The notes: a model not told the origin generated them from the letters alone. Numbered from the stretch's first letter, positions 35,850 through 48,593 are shown. The stretch is DNA of 64,000 bases from Thiodiazotropha sp037384425 (GCA_037384425.1 JARROA010000002.1:62001-126000); one strand, 5' to 3'. Made by a program: numbers and translations.

Positions 35850-38645
35850 ATGCAGAGACGACCTACTCCACTGATGGCGCATGTTCGCGCAGACCTGATC
35901 GAAATGGTCTACGGGAATACGCCTCTCTCGCTCATCACCTCATTAATCAACAGCCTCATACTGGTCTATCTGCTCTGGCCGGTTGTCGACAATGAGCTTC
36001 TGGGCTTCTGGCTACTCGGTACCACCCTCATCAGCCTGTTCCGGATTGTCCTGGCAATCCGCTTTCGACGCGTAAAACCCACTGAAATCAGTATCGGCAC
36101 CTGGTCCGCTTGGGCACTGACTGGCGCGCTGCTGGCCGGACTGGGTTGGGGAGCGGCGAGTTACTTTCTTTTCGCCGTCAACAGCTTGCCACACCAGGTC
36201 TTCCTCGCTTTTGTCATTGCCGGCACCACGGCGGGCGCTGTGACCACCTTGTCGGCCAAGCGACAGGCAATCGTCGGCTATATCCTGTTGGCGACGTTAC
36301 CGCTCTCATACCGCTTTTTCATGGCGTCCCACGCGTTTCACAATGCGATGGGTGCGATGACCCTCTTATTTACCGGTGTGACGTTATTTAGTGCACGAAA
36401 ATACTCTCAAAACCTGACTCAAATGCTCATCGAGCGATATCGCAGAATGAAAACCCAGCGCAGGGAGCGTGCGCGCAATCAGGTTCTTGAAATGCTTTCG
36501 ACGGAAGCGCCGCTCGATAAAATCCTGGAAACTATCATCCGGGATGTAGAGCGTGAAAATCCACAGATGCACTGCTCCATACTGCTGGTGGATGAAGACA
36601 GTAAGCGTCTTTTGTTCGGAGCGGCGCCGAGCCTGCCTGATGCCTTCAATTATTTTTCTCAAGGTGTGGAGATCGGCTTGGGTGTGGGCGCTTGCGGCAC
36701 TGCGGCTTTTTCAGGTGAGCGGGTCATCATCGGAGATCTGCATACGCATCCCTACATGGATGGTTTTCGTGAAGATTTGGAAAATATAGGTATGAGATCC
36801 TGTTGGTCTGAACCCGTCTTCTCGTCCAGCGGCAGACTCCTGGGTACCTTCTCTGTCTATCATGAGCAACCTCATGAGCCCGATGAATGGGAAATACAGA
36901 GTATTAACTATGTGGTGAAACTCGTCGGCATCTCGATCGAGAGGAATCAGAATGGCGAGGCTTTGCGTCTGGCCGCCTCCATATATCAGAACACCAGCGA
37001 GGCAATGATGATCACGGATGCGGAAAACCGCATCGTTGCGATCAATCCGGCATTTACGGAGGTGACCGGTTACGAAGAGAGAGAGGTTATCGGCAAGGAT
37101 CCGGGCATGCTGGCATCTGGCGCACACGATGAGGAATTCTTTCGCAACCTGTGGAGTACTCTTAAGTCGACGGGAGAGTGGCAGGGTGAGATCTGGAACA
37201 GGCGCAAGAACGGGGAAGATTTCGTTGAATGGTTGACCATCAATACCATCTACAACATTCATGGAAAGGTTTATCGGCGAGTATCCCTTTTCTCCGATAT
37301 TACCGAACGCAAAAAGACAGATGCATTGATCTGGCGTCAGGCCAACTACGATACTCTGACCCAGTTGCCGAATCGGCGTCTTTTCACCGATCGGCTCGAA
37401 CAAGGTATCAAGACGGCGCATCGCGAAAAACAGCGCTTGGCACTGTTGTTTATCGATCTGGACCGTTTCAAGGAGGTGAATGACACACTCGGACATCAGA
37501 TGGGAGATGAACTCCTCGTCGAGGCGGCTCAGCGCATCAGTTCATGCGTGCGTGAATCGGATACGGTGGCGCGTCTGGGTGGTGACGAATTTACGGTCAT
37601 CCTGAACGAGTTGCACGATGTCTCACCCATTGGTTCGATAGGGCAGAAGATCATCGAAAGCCTGTCTCAACCCTTCAAACTGCGTGACGAGCAAGTCTTC
37701 GTTTCCGGCAGCGTCGGTGTCACCGTCTATCCCGAAGATGCACTGTCGGCCGAGGAGTTGTTGAAAAATGCGGATCAGGCGATGTTTGCCGCCAAGCAGA
37801 ACGGCAGGAACCGGGTCAACTATTTCACCAAGTCGATGCAGGAGGCGGCGCAGCAACGCATGCGATTGATCCGGGATATCCACCAGGCGTTGGCCGAGGA
37901 TCAGTTCACTGTCTACTATCAACCCATCGTTGCGCTCGCCAGCGGTCGTATCCACAAGGCCGAGGCGCTGCTACGCTGGAAACACCCCGAACAGGGATAT
38001 ATCAGTCCCGCCGCGTTCATTCCGGTAGCCGAAGAGACCGGGGCCATCCATGAGATCGGCAACCGGGTGTTCAAGGAGGCGGTTCATCGGATCCAGGCGT
38101 GGCGTTCGGACTACGACCCTGACTTTCAGGTCAGCATCAACAAGTCGCCGGTGCAGTTTATGGTGGAGGAAACCTCCAGGGACGAGTGGCTCGAGTATTT
38201 GCAGAAGTACCATGTCTCGCCGAAAGGGGTGGTCATCGAAATTACCGAGGGCGTACTGCTTAAGGCGACCGCCAACAGTCACGAACGGTTGCACTACCTG
38301 CGGCAAGCAGGCATGCAGGTGGCGATCGATGATTTCGGAACCGGTTACTCATCCCTCGCCTACCTCAAGCGATTCGAAATCGACTACCTCAAGCTGGATA
38401 AGTCTTTCGTCTGTAATCTGGATAACGATCCCAGCGATCGTGCTTTGTCAGAAGCCATCGTCGTGATGGCGCACAAACTGGGTATCAGGGTGGTTGCCGA
38501 GGGCGTCGAGAGCGAAGCTCAGCGCGCCATTCTGAAGAAGATCGGGTGCGACTATGCCCAGGGTTATCTGTTTGCCAAGCCGATGCCTGCAGAGGAGTTC
38601 GAGTTGTTGCTGCAAAACGATGTCGGGAAGATCCATTATGCGTGA
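35850..38645 (+). CDS. membrane GAF-PAS-GGDEF-EAL cyclic-di-GMP protein
   Basis: A 931-residue signalling protein. Residues 25-180 contain about six hydrophobic helices; 215-365 is a GAF domain (VGACGTAAFSGERVIIGDLH); 375-495 is a PAS domain (VAINPAFTEVTGYEEREVIG). The GGDEF domain has an intact RLGGDEF motif near residue 577 and the EAL domain an intact EALLRW near 704, with DDFGTGYSSLAYLKRF downstream. Both synthase and phosphodiesterase signatures are therefore present, so the net activity cannot be predicted. The ligand of GAF/PAS is unknown. It is the first gene of the block splitting rnhB from dnaE. Confidence 0.92.
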   Translation: MQRRPTPLMAHVRADLIEMVYGNTPLSLITSLINSLILVYLLWPVVDNELLGFWLLGTTLISLFRIVLAIRFRRVKPTEISIGTWSAWALTGALLAGLGWGAASYFLFAVNSLPHQVFLAFVIAGTTAGAVTTLSAKRQAIVGYILLATLPLSYRFFMASHAFHNAMGAMTLLFTGVTLFSARKYSQNLTQMLIERYRRMKTQRRERARNQVLEMLSTEAPLDKILETIIRDVERENPQMHCSILLVDEDSKRLLFGAAPSLPDAFNYFSQGVEIGLGVGACGTAAFSGERVIIGDLHTHPYMDGFREDLENIGMRSCWSEPVFSSSGRLLGTFSVYHEQPHEPDEWEIQSINYVVKLVGISIERNQNGEALRLAASIYQNTSEAMMITDAENRIVAINPAFTEVTGYEEREVIGKDPGMLASGAHDEEFFRNLWSTLKSTGEWQGEIWNRRKNGEDFVEWLTINTIYNIHGKVYRRVSLFSDITERKKTDALIWRQANYDTLTQLPNRRLFTDRLEQGIKTAHREKQRLALLFIDLDRFKEVNDTLGHQMGDELLVEAAQRISSCVRESDTVARLGGDEFTVILNELHDVSPIGSIGQKIIESLSQPFKLRDEQVFVSGSVGVTVYPEDALSAEELLKNADQAMFAAKQNGRNRVNYFTKSMQEAAQQRMRLIRDIHQALAEDQFTVYYQPIVALASGRIHKAEALLRWKHPEQGYISPAAFIPVAEETGAIHEIGNRVFKEAVHRIQAWRSDYDPDFQVSINKSPVQFMVEETSRDEWLEYLQKYHVSPKGVVIEITEGVLLKATANSHERLHYLRQAGMQVAIDDFGTGYSSLAYLKRFEIDYLKLDKSFVCNLDNDPSDRALSEAIVVMAHKLGIRVVAEGVESEAQRAILKKIGCDYAQGYLFAKPMPAEEFELLLQNDVGKIHYA

Positions 38646-38854
38646 CAGATTTTCAATTGCAGCGTGTGACCATGTGCTGGCCGACGCCTGCCTCGCATAC
38701 GCTGACGAAATGACCCCACGCCGTGAGAGTGGACGATGCGTTCTCACACTCACAGTTCCTGAAGGGAATCCACGACAAAATCCAATGCAGTGCGCTTTCC
38801 ACGGGAGGGAGATGCCTGCCATTTTATACCCCTACGAGTCGAGAGGTAGATAGC

Positions 38855-40438
38855 GTGAAAAAGAACCTTCCAGTCACCGATAAAGAGGTTATGTTTGGAG
38901 AGGATGATCGCATCATCTCGACCACCAACCTCAAAGGAATAATCACCTCAGTCAACGACGCCTTCGTGCGAATCAGCGGTTTCAACCGCGATGAGTTGAT
39001 CGGTTTCAATCACAACGTAGTGCGTCATCCGGACATGCCGCCGCTGGCCTTCGAGAACCTTTGGAGTAGCGTCAAGTCCGGCCGCCCCTGGATCGGTCTG
39101 GTGAAAAACCGGTGCAAGAACGGTGACTACTACTGGGTCCACGCCTATGTCTCGCCTATATATGAAGGGGATACCATCGCCGGCTATCAGTCGGTCAGAT
39201 ATCGGCCCAGCCGAGAACAGGTTGCACGTGCGGAATCGCTCTATACCAAGATCAACAAAAAAGGCGGCAAGCTGGGGCTTGTTGGTAATCTGCAGTTTCG
39301 CCTGAACCATGGTCATCGTACCTTTATCGCACTCGTGCTGCTATTGTTGGTCACCGCTGTTGTCGGACTCCTTAGCGGGCGGCTGACACCGTTTGACACG
39401 GCTATCGTTGGAATGGCCGACATACCTTTGGCCGGCATTTTCGCCTACGTCTTGCACCGGCCCTTCGCCAGATTACGCACTATCGGCAAGTCCATCGCCG
39501 ACAATGACCTGTTGGCTTTTATCTATTCGGGTAACGGTCAGGAGGCGGCCACAGTAGAGCACAGCATGCTGATGTTGCAGTCCAAGCTCAATACCGCCGT
39601 CGGAAGGCTTCACCAGTTCTCCGGTTTCCTCTGCGGTGCGGCGGACAGCGCCACTTCGGCCGCCAAACGCAGCGACGAGAATGTGCAGAAGATCGAGTCG
39701 GAGATCGAGCAGGTCGCCACGGCGGTCAACGAAATGAGCGCCACCGTCGAGGAGATCGCGCGCAACGCCAACAGTACCGCCGACAAGACCCACTCCACCC
39801 GGTCCCAAGTGGATGACGGGAACAACACGTTGAAAGATGCCATGAATGAGATCACCGATCTCAGCAGCCATGTGGAAAAGACCGGTGAAGTGATCAACAA
39901 GCTGAGCCAGGATTTTCACAACGTGGACTCGGTGTTGCGTTTCATCGAGGAAATTTCCGAGCAGACCAATCTGCTGGCGCTTAATGCGGCGATCGAGGCG
40001 GCACGCGCCGGAGAACATGGCCGGGGCTTTGCGGTGGTTGCCGACCAGGTGCGCACCCTGGCCAATCAGACCAAGGAGTCCACCAACAACATCAAGTCCC
40101 TGCTCGCCGCGCTCGACGGCGACATGAACCTGGTGAAGCGAGATATGGATGGAAGCCGGGGTAAGATGCAGCAGGTCCACGAAAAGATCGAGCATCTGCG
40201 CATGGATCTCGACCGCATACAGGACTCGATTCTCACCGTGACCGATATGAACACGAGTATCGCCAGTGCGGTACAGGAGCAACACAGCGTGATGGAGGAG
40301 ATCAACCGCAACATTCACAACATCAGTGAGGTCTCCAACCTGACTGCCCAGGATGCGCGGGAATCCACCAAGGCCGCTACGGAACTGGGCGATAATGCAC
40401 AGGCGCTGATGGTGCTGATCAAGCAGGTGACCAGCTGA
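38855..40438 (+). CDS. PAS-containing chemoreceptor (Aer-like)
   Basis: A 527-residue methyl-accepting chemotaxis protein. GTG start at 38855 with AGAGGT about seven bases upstream; residues before this in the open frame are excluded. The N-terminal PAS domain (residues 15-125) resembles Aer, with GFNHNVVRHPDMPPLAFENLW and GLVKNRCKNGDYYWVHAY, so FAD-based redox sensing is possible. A hydrophobic segment near residues 150-200 anchors it. The C-terminal coiled-coil carries the signalling tip EEISEQTNLLALNAAIEAAR. It likely couples redox or energy state to flagellar motility through CheA/CheW encoded elsewhere. Confidence 0.92.
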   Translation: MKKNLPVTDKEVMFGEDDRIISTTNLKGIITSVNDAFVRISGFNRDELIGFNHNVVRHPDMPPLAFENLWSSVKSGRPWIGLVKNRCKNGDYYWVHAYVSPIYEGDTIAGYQSVRYRPSREQVARAESLYTKINKKGGKLGLVGNLQFRLNHGHRTFIALVLLLLVTAVVGLLSGRLTPFDTAIVGMADIPLAGIFAYVLHRPFARLRTIGKSIADNDLLAFIYSGNGQEAATVEHSMLMLQSKLNTAVGRLHQFSGFLCGAADSATSAAKRSDENVQKIESEIEQVATAVNEMSATVEEIARNANSTADKTHSTRSQVDDGNNTLKDAMNEITDLSSHVEKTGEVINKLSQDFHNVDSVLRFIEEISEQTNLLALNAAIEAARAGEHGRGFAVVADQVRTLANQTKESTNNIKSLLAALDGDMNLVKRDMDGSRGKMQQVHEKIEHLRMDLDRIQDSILTVTDMNTSIASAVQEQHSVMEEINRNIHNISEVSNLTAQDARESTKAATELGDNAQALMVLIKQVTS

Positions 40439-40443
40439 GTTGT

Positions 40444-40773
40444 TTATTGCCTGAAATCACCGGCTGCCAGCGCATCAACCTGCTCCGGATGTTGCGCGAA
40501 GCGGTGACCAACGCCCTGCGCCATGGCACGCCCGATAGCATTCAGTTCGAGATCATCCAGCGTGATGACCAATTGGTGTTGCGGGTGAGTAACGACGGTC
40601 CGTCGTCGCCGCCTGAGGCGTGGAAAGAGGGGGCGGGTATGGCGGATATTCGCAGCCGCGCCGCGAAGATCGACGCCTGTGTCGAATGGCGGAGCGATGA
40701 GGTCGGCGCCACTTTTATGCTGTCCATACCCCTTGGCGAGGAGGTGGGTGATGAAGAGCGCGCTCTTGCTTGA
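40444..40773 (+). pseudogene. histidine kinase fragment (ATPase domain only)
   Basis: The frame encodes only the HATPase end of a NarX/LuxR-class sensor kinase: REAVTNALRHG (N box) and VSNDG (G1 box), then GAGMADIRSRAAKI. No sensor, membrane or phosphoacceptor-histidine region precedes it; the frame opens six bases after the chemoreceptor stop without a good start. The ORF ends at 40773, overlapping the following regulator start (40751), as in an original kinase-regulator operon. It is best read as a 5'-truncated remnant. Confidence 0.8.
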
Positions 40774-41329
40774 AGACCACGAACCGACCCGGGAGATGCG
40801 CTGTTCCGTGCTGTTGGAGGCCTTCGAGGGCATCCAGGTGGAGACCATCTCCACGGTGGCCCAGCCCCGTGCGCGGATGGAGGGCAGGGTGTTCGACCTG
40901 GTGCTGTTCGACATCAGTCTTCCCGATGGCAGCGGCGTGGATGTGGCGGCCGAGCTCAGTCGCCGGGAGGCCGCCCACTACATTGTCATGGATGATGACA
41001 GAGAGCCTGTTCGGCGCCCAGGGTTAACTGCTGAAGGAGCATCTGCGCGGCGAACTGGTGGAGCAGTTACGCGGCATTGTTGAAGGGCGTCCGCCGCTCT
41101 CTCCCTCTATCGCCCGAGGCATACTGAGCCATTTTCATCCCGATCCCCGCTCACAGCTGCAGCATCTGACACCCGGGACGTGGAGGTGCTGACACTGATC
41201 GCCCGGCAGCTGGCGCTCTCCCCGAATACGGTTTCAGGATATAACAAGGCCATCTACCAGAAGCTGAACATCCGCAGTTGCTCGGAGGCCACACTGGAGG
41301 CGGTACGGCGTGGACTGGTGCGGGAGTAA
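40751..41329 (+). pseudogene. broken NarL/LuxR-type response regulator
   Basis: The first 75 codons read MKSALLLEDHEPTREMRCS with the phosphoacceptor-region FDISLPDGSG. The frame then shifts near 40990. The next homologous frame has TAA (about 41024) just before LLKEHLRGELVEQ, where regulators have a tyrosine codon. Another shift near 41180 returns to DVEVLTLIARQLALSPNTV, an HTH shortened by roughly ten residues, ending at TAA 41327-41329 after EAVRRGLVRE. At least three lesions make it non-functional. Confidence 0.85.
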
Positions 41330-41371
41330 CCTTCTTGTTTCTTACCTCACTCTGTAGCGAAAGGGTAACCT

Positions 41372-41434
41372 GGATGGAGCGCAGCGGAATCCAGGGCAAG
41401 CACAGGTTATTCCGGATTCTGCTGCGCTCCATCC
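41372..41434. repeat. REP-like inverted repeat, copy A
   Basis: The 21-base arms 41372-41392 and 41414-41434 match at 20 of 21 positions as reverse complements, starting GGATGGAGCGCAGC. A related copy with the same GGATGGAGCG core lies at 43582-43647, so the two bracket the cobB-bluB segment. Confidence 0.8.
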
Positions 41435-41476
41435 GGGCTACAGGCTGCGGTTCAAAATCGAGGCTCATTGTTTAAG

Positions 41477-41601
41477 CCCGATTCGGGGTAGAATCCATTT
41501 CCATGAAAGCCATCTTCATTCCTCTCTGTGTCCATCCCGAATCCTCTCAGGTGTATGGCCTGGTGCGGCCCAAGTCGCCAATTTCCAAGATCGGTAGATG
41601 A
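41477..41601 (+). pseudogene. decayed duplicate of dnaE promoter and 5' end
   Basis: Bases 41477-41496 are identical to 43828-43847 just upstream of dnaE, and the ATG follows after six bases in both copies (41503 here, 43854 there). From the ATG about three-quarters of the next 66 bases match dnaE: the reading MKAIFIPLCVHPESSQVYGLVR compares with MEATFVHLRVHSEYSLVDGLVR. It ends at a TGA (41599-41601). It is clearly a truncated second copy of the dnaE start region. Confidence 0.85.
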
Positions 41602-41626
41602 TGATGACGAAGTTGGGAGTTGAGCG

Positions 41627-42910
41627 GTGACCCGGCTGCGTTGTCCGGCGCTGATGGTCTCCGCATCCGCCTCGGGCAGTGGCAAGACCACAGTGGTGGC
41701 CGCGCTGGCGCATTTGCACCGACGACAGGGGTGGCGGGTGCGCGTGTTCAAGTGCGGTCCCGACTTTCTCGATCCACAGATCCATGCCGTCGCTTCCGGA
41801 GCGCCCTGTGAAAATATCGACCTGGCCATGTGTGGCGAGGCGGACGCGCGCTGGCGCCTTGCGCGGGCCGCACGCAGCGCCGACCTGATTCTGATCGAAG
41901 ACGTCATGGGGCTCTATGATAGCGAATCGTCCGGGGCCGAGCTGGCGCGCCGCCTCGGTTTGCCGATTCTCCTGGTGGTGGATGCACAGGCCATGGCCGG
42001 CAGCTTCGGCGCGGTCTGCTGGGGATTGAAGCACTATCGGGACGGTGCACCCGTTACCGCCGCCCTGGCCAATCGGGTCGGCAGCGACTATCACGCCGAG
42101 ATGTGCCGAAACAGCCTGCCCGAGGATATCGCCTGGATGGGTGCGCTGCCGAGGGACGCGGAGGCCCTGCTGCCGGAACGCCACCTCGGTCTGCTGCCGG
42201 CCGCCGAGATCGCCGATCTGTCGCAACGCCTGGATCGGACCGCCGACGCCCTGGCGCAGAGCGGGGCTGCCGACCTGCCACCGGCGGTCGAGTTCGATGA
42301 TCTGCCGGCGCCGGACTGGTCGAAGCTGCTCGCCGGCAAAATAATCGCGGTGGCCGATGACGCCGCTTTCATTTTCCGTTATCCCGCCAATGAGGAGTTT
42401 TTGCGCCATGCCGGGGCCGAGCTGCTCTATTTCTCGCCCTTGAGCGATGCCGTATTGCCGGTCTGCGACGCCGTCTGGCTGCCAGGTGGTTAACCCGAGC
42501 TGCATGCCGGCGCCATTGCGGACAATCGCTCCATGGCGGATTCGCTGCGACGCCACATTACCGCCGGCAAACCGTTGCTGGCGGAGTGCGGCGGCATGAT
42601 AGCCTGTTTCGAGGGGCTGGTGACGCTCGATGGCGAGGCCCATGCCGGCTTTGGCCTGTTGCCGGGTGAATCGCGCATGCAGAGTCGGCTGGCCGGTCTC
42701 GGCCTGCTCAGCGCCGAACTGCCAGAAGGCCGGCTCAGCGGCCACTGTTTCCACTACGCCGTCACCAACACCCCGCTTGCCCCCATCGCCCAGGCGTATA
42801 AGCTGCACGGCGGGGGCGGCGAGCCTGTCTACCGTCACGAACGTCTGACGGCATCCTATATGCACGCCTATTTCCCTTCCAACCCGCAAGCTTGTGCAAG
42901 GCTTTTCTAG
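41627..42910 (+). pseudogene. cobB: cobyrinic acid a,c-diamide synthase with in-frame stop
   Basis: CobB/CbiA amidates cobyrinic acid during B12 synthesis. GTG start at 41627, seven bases after GGGAG. The N-terminal ATP-binding part is intact (SASASGSGKTTVVAALAHLH, KCGPDFLDPQIHA, DVMGLYD). TAA at 42491-42493 replaces the tyrosine codon of the GGYPELH motif. The same frame then continues uninterrupted through LLAECGGMIACFEGLV (glutaminase nucleophile Cys) and GHCFHYA to TAG at 42908-42910. Apart from this one stop the gene looks full length, so it is either a recent pseudogene or a sequencing error. Confidence 0.9.
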
Positions 42911-42911
42911 A

Positions 42912-43550
42912 ATGAATGACTATCGCTACAGCGACGAGGAGATCGCCGCGGTCGCCCGCGCCATCAAAGAGCGGCGTGACGTGCGCCACTTTCGTTCCGA
43001 TCCATTGCCCGAGGGCTTGCTGCAACGCTTGATCGGGGCGGCGTGCATGGCGCCTTCGGTCGGCTATATGCAGCCCTGGCGTTTTCTTCACATCCACGAC
43101 CGCGAGCTGCGATAGCGCATCCATGAGCTGGTCGAGATCGAGCGGCAGAAAACCGCTGAGGCGTTGGACGAGCGCGGCAAGGATTTCCTCAAGCTGAAGG
43201 TCGAGGGCATCCTTGATTGCGCCGAGGTGCTGGTGGCCACGCTTCGCAACGGCCGTGAGTCGCATATCTTCGGACGCCGCACCATGCCGGAGATGGACCT
43301 CGCTTCGGTTGCCTGCGCGATCCAGAACATGTGGCTGCTGGCTCGCGCCGAAGGTATAGGCATTGGCTGGGTATCGCTGTTTGAGCCGCAGGAGCTCGCG
43401 CACCTGCTCGATATGCCGCAGGATGCCCGGCCAGTCGCCGTGCTCTGCATCGGTTATCCGAGCGAGTTTCTGCCGCGACCCATGCTGGAGCTCGAAGGCT
43501 GGGGTTGCCGGAGGCCGCTGGACGAGGTGCTCGGGATCGACGGCTGGTAA
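42912..43550 (+). pseudogene. bluB: 5,6-dimethylbenzimidazole synthase with in-frame stop
   Basis: BluB converts reduced FMN to dimethylbenzimidazole, the lower ligand of B12. It starts one base after cobB. The flavin-binding start (AIKERRDVRHFRSDPLPEG, MAPSVGYMQPWRF) is intact. TAG at 43113-43115 interrupts between DRELR and RIHELVEIER, where glutamine (CAG) is expected. The same frame continues through GRRTMPEMDLASVACAIQN and GIGWVSLF to TAA 43548-43550. The downstream part has its own ATG (43164), but this would lack the flavin-binding N-terminus. Confidence 0.9.
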
Positions 43551-43581
43551 CAGTTGGTGCGTCATTCAAGTTCGGTAGTCC

Positions 43582-43647
43582 GGATGGAGCGAAGCTATCC
43601 GGGGGATCGAGGTGCCTGTTTTTACTGGCTTACGCTTCGCTCCATCC
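43582..43647. repeat. REP-like inverted repeat, copy B
   Basis: GGATGGAGCGAAGC (43582-43595) and its exact reverse complement (43634-43647) form a 14-base stem around a 38-base spacer. It shares the GGATGGAGCG core with copy A at 41372-41434. It lies in the 303-base gap between bluB and dnaE; the rest of that gap (43648-43853) holds the dnaE promoter region and no gene. Confidence 0.75.
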
Positions 43648-43853
43648 AGGCTACTGTGTCTGCGATGGGCGCAGCGCCAGCTAAGCCAGCCTCATGCCGA
43701 TGATGGGTAGGCTTGCATTCATCCACTCAACCTACATACGGGATAGGAGGTGAAGCAATTCGAATCATTCACGCCACTCTCATCGAAACTGTCGATCTTT
43801 AACCGGCTCCCGGGCTCATGCTTTGACCCCGATTCGGGGTAGAATCCTCTCCC

Positions 43854-47369
<3,516 letters not shown>

Positions 47370-47607
47370 ACGGCGGTTGAGCTTGTGGAGAAATAGGTCG
47401 CGGAAGAGCTTTATTAATTATGCAAGTGGTTATTCCGTTTAAGGTGCCGATATGCTTGCCCCTGTTCCGTCTATGATTTCAGATTGGCGATGAGGTCGGC
47501 GGAAATGTGATTGTGGGCGGCAAAGTTGAGAAGGGTATGCCAGAAAATCTCCAGTGTTCAGATAGCGGCATAAATGCCGATACTGGTTTTAATAAGGAGA
47601 TTTAGTC

Positions 47608-47871
47608 ATGAATTATGCTGCAATATTTGAGAACTGGCATATTCTGGTCATCGTTGCGGTGGTCAGCCTTCCTGCCTATTGGCTGCTTGGCCGCCGTTTT
47701 TTCGACGACTGGCAGGATTTTCTGGATCACTTGCGCCTGTGGTATCAACCCTTCTGGTTATCGGCATTGCGGGGCGAATTCAATGAGGATATGTGGGCGC
47801 AGGTCAAACTGTTCGTCTTTCTTGGAATATGCTTCGGCTGGGCGCTTGTAGCGGCAAATCTGTTTGTATAA
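47608..47871 (+). CDS. small two-helix membrane protein, unknown function
   Basis: An 87-residue protein not assigned to a known function. Residues 9-26 (WHILVIVAVVSLPAYWLL) and 66-85 (VKLFVFLGICFGWALVAANL) are hydrophobic helices. Between them lies an aromatic, charged loop (RRFFDDWQDFLDHLRLWYQP). AAGGAG lies seven to nine bases upstream of the ATG, supporting translation. It is followed 36 bases later by a PilZ gene on the same strand, so co-expression is possible. Confidence 0.75.
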   Translation: MNYAAIFENWHILVIVAVVSLPAYWLLGRRFFDDWQDFLDHLRLWYQPFWLSALRGEFNEDMWAQVKLFVFLGICFGWALVAANLFV

Positions 47872-47907
47872 CGAAACCAGAGAATAAGCTAACGAATAGA
47901 AAACAGT

Positions 47908-48171
47908 ATGAACAATAGACGTGAACACTTAAGGCATCCACTTACCGTGGAAGTCAAAATCTCACACCCCGATATTGGCGAACTGATAGTAAAGACAAAG
48001 GATATATCTGACGGCGGCTTGTTTATACTCGTGGAGCCGGCAGAAATGCCACCCATAGGGGAAATTGTCCAAGGTCAGGTGCTAGGGGAAGTCGAGGATC
48101 TTCCGATAGTTACTATGAAAATAGTAAGAACCGAAAACGATGGATTGGGGCTTCAGTTCATTGAGAATTAG
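47908..48171 (+). CDS. PilZ domain protein
   Basis: An 87-residue single-domain cyclic-di-GMP receptor. Both ligand motifs are present: R-x3-R in NNRREHLRHPL (Arg5, Arg9) and D-x-S-x2-G in DISDGG. Stand-alone PilZ proteins bind c-di-GMP and regulate partners such as motility or polysaccharide enzymes; the partner here is unknown. A decayed paralogue lies at 54732-54993. The neighbouring GGDEF-EAL and HD-GYP genes provide a plausible signalling context. Confidence 0.88.
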   Translation: MNNRREHLRHPLTVEVKISHPDIGELIVKTKDISDGGLFILVEPAEMPPIGEIVQGQVLGEVEDLPIVTMKIVRTENDGLGLQFIEN

Positions 48172-48593
48172 TTCGTAGGATCCAAAGTGAGCCTCCCTGG
48201 GTTATTGTTCTCGGACCCGAATCCTACGTGGTTAAGCGACAAGGTGCATGGATTTCGGTGCGGCTTGTCGCGCCGATTCGTCGGCATAGTAGCGAACACT
48301 ACTTACTCCGTTGCCTTCAGGGCGTACCACTCATCTCTGGCCCGGTTTCTTACCTCGGTTTACTACTTCTGGAAGAAGATGAAGGAAATACGATTGAGTT
48401 ATTCTACGCCCGGCTCTCTGTAAACATCCCTGTGTTAGCATATGGAAAGAAGCGCTTAACATGCGGTGCATCCCGGGGCGTAACGATTTAAGCAACGTCA
48501 GCACAGAACTCAATCTGTCCCCTTTGGTGGGCATGATGGCATATTGAGCGCTCACCACGATGGTTTTTGGTTGGAAGCTTTAGAGGAGTAGAA
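48172..48593. other. intergenic region with diverged REP copy
   Basis: 422 bases. GTAGGAT (48177) and ATCCTAC (48224) arms form an imperfect stem after the PilZ gene. GGTGCGGCTTGTCGCGCC at 48257-48274 matches the lpxA-lpxB palindrome arm at 16 of 18 positions. Open frames here are short and unconvincing. The ribosome-binding site of the next gene (AGAGGAG, 48582-48588) ends the region. Confidence 0.5.

Noticed and set aside
40751..43115. Stop-codon reassignment (TAA read as Tyr, TAG as Gln)
   Set aside because: Two TAA codons sit where Tyr is expected and one TAG where Gln is expected, but the regulator also has frameshifts and a deletion, and intact genes such as thrC, rpsB-neighbours and dnaE use TAA, TGA and TAG as normal stops. 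Decay is simpler.
43164..43550. Independent nitroreductase-like gene
   Set aside because: It is the in-frame continuation of bluB after a TAG; alone it lacks the flavin-binding N-terminus.
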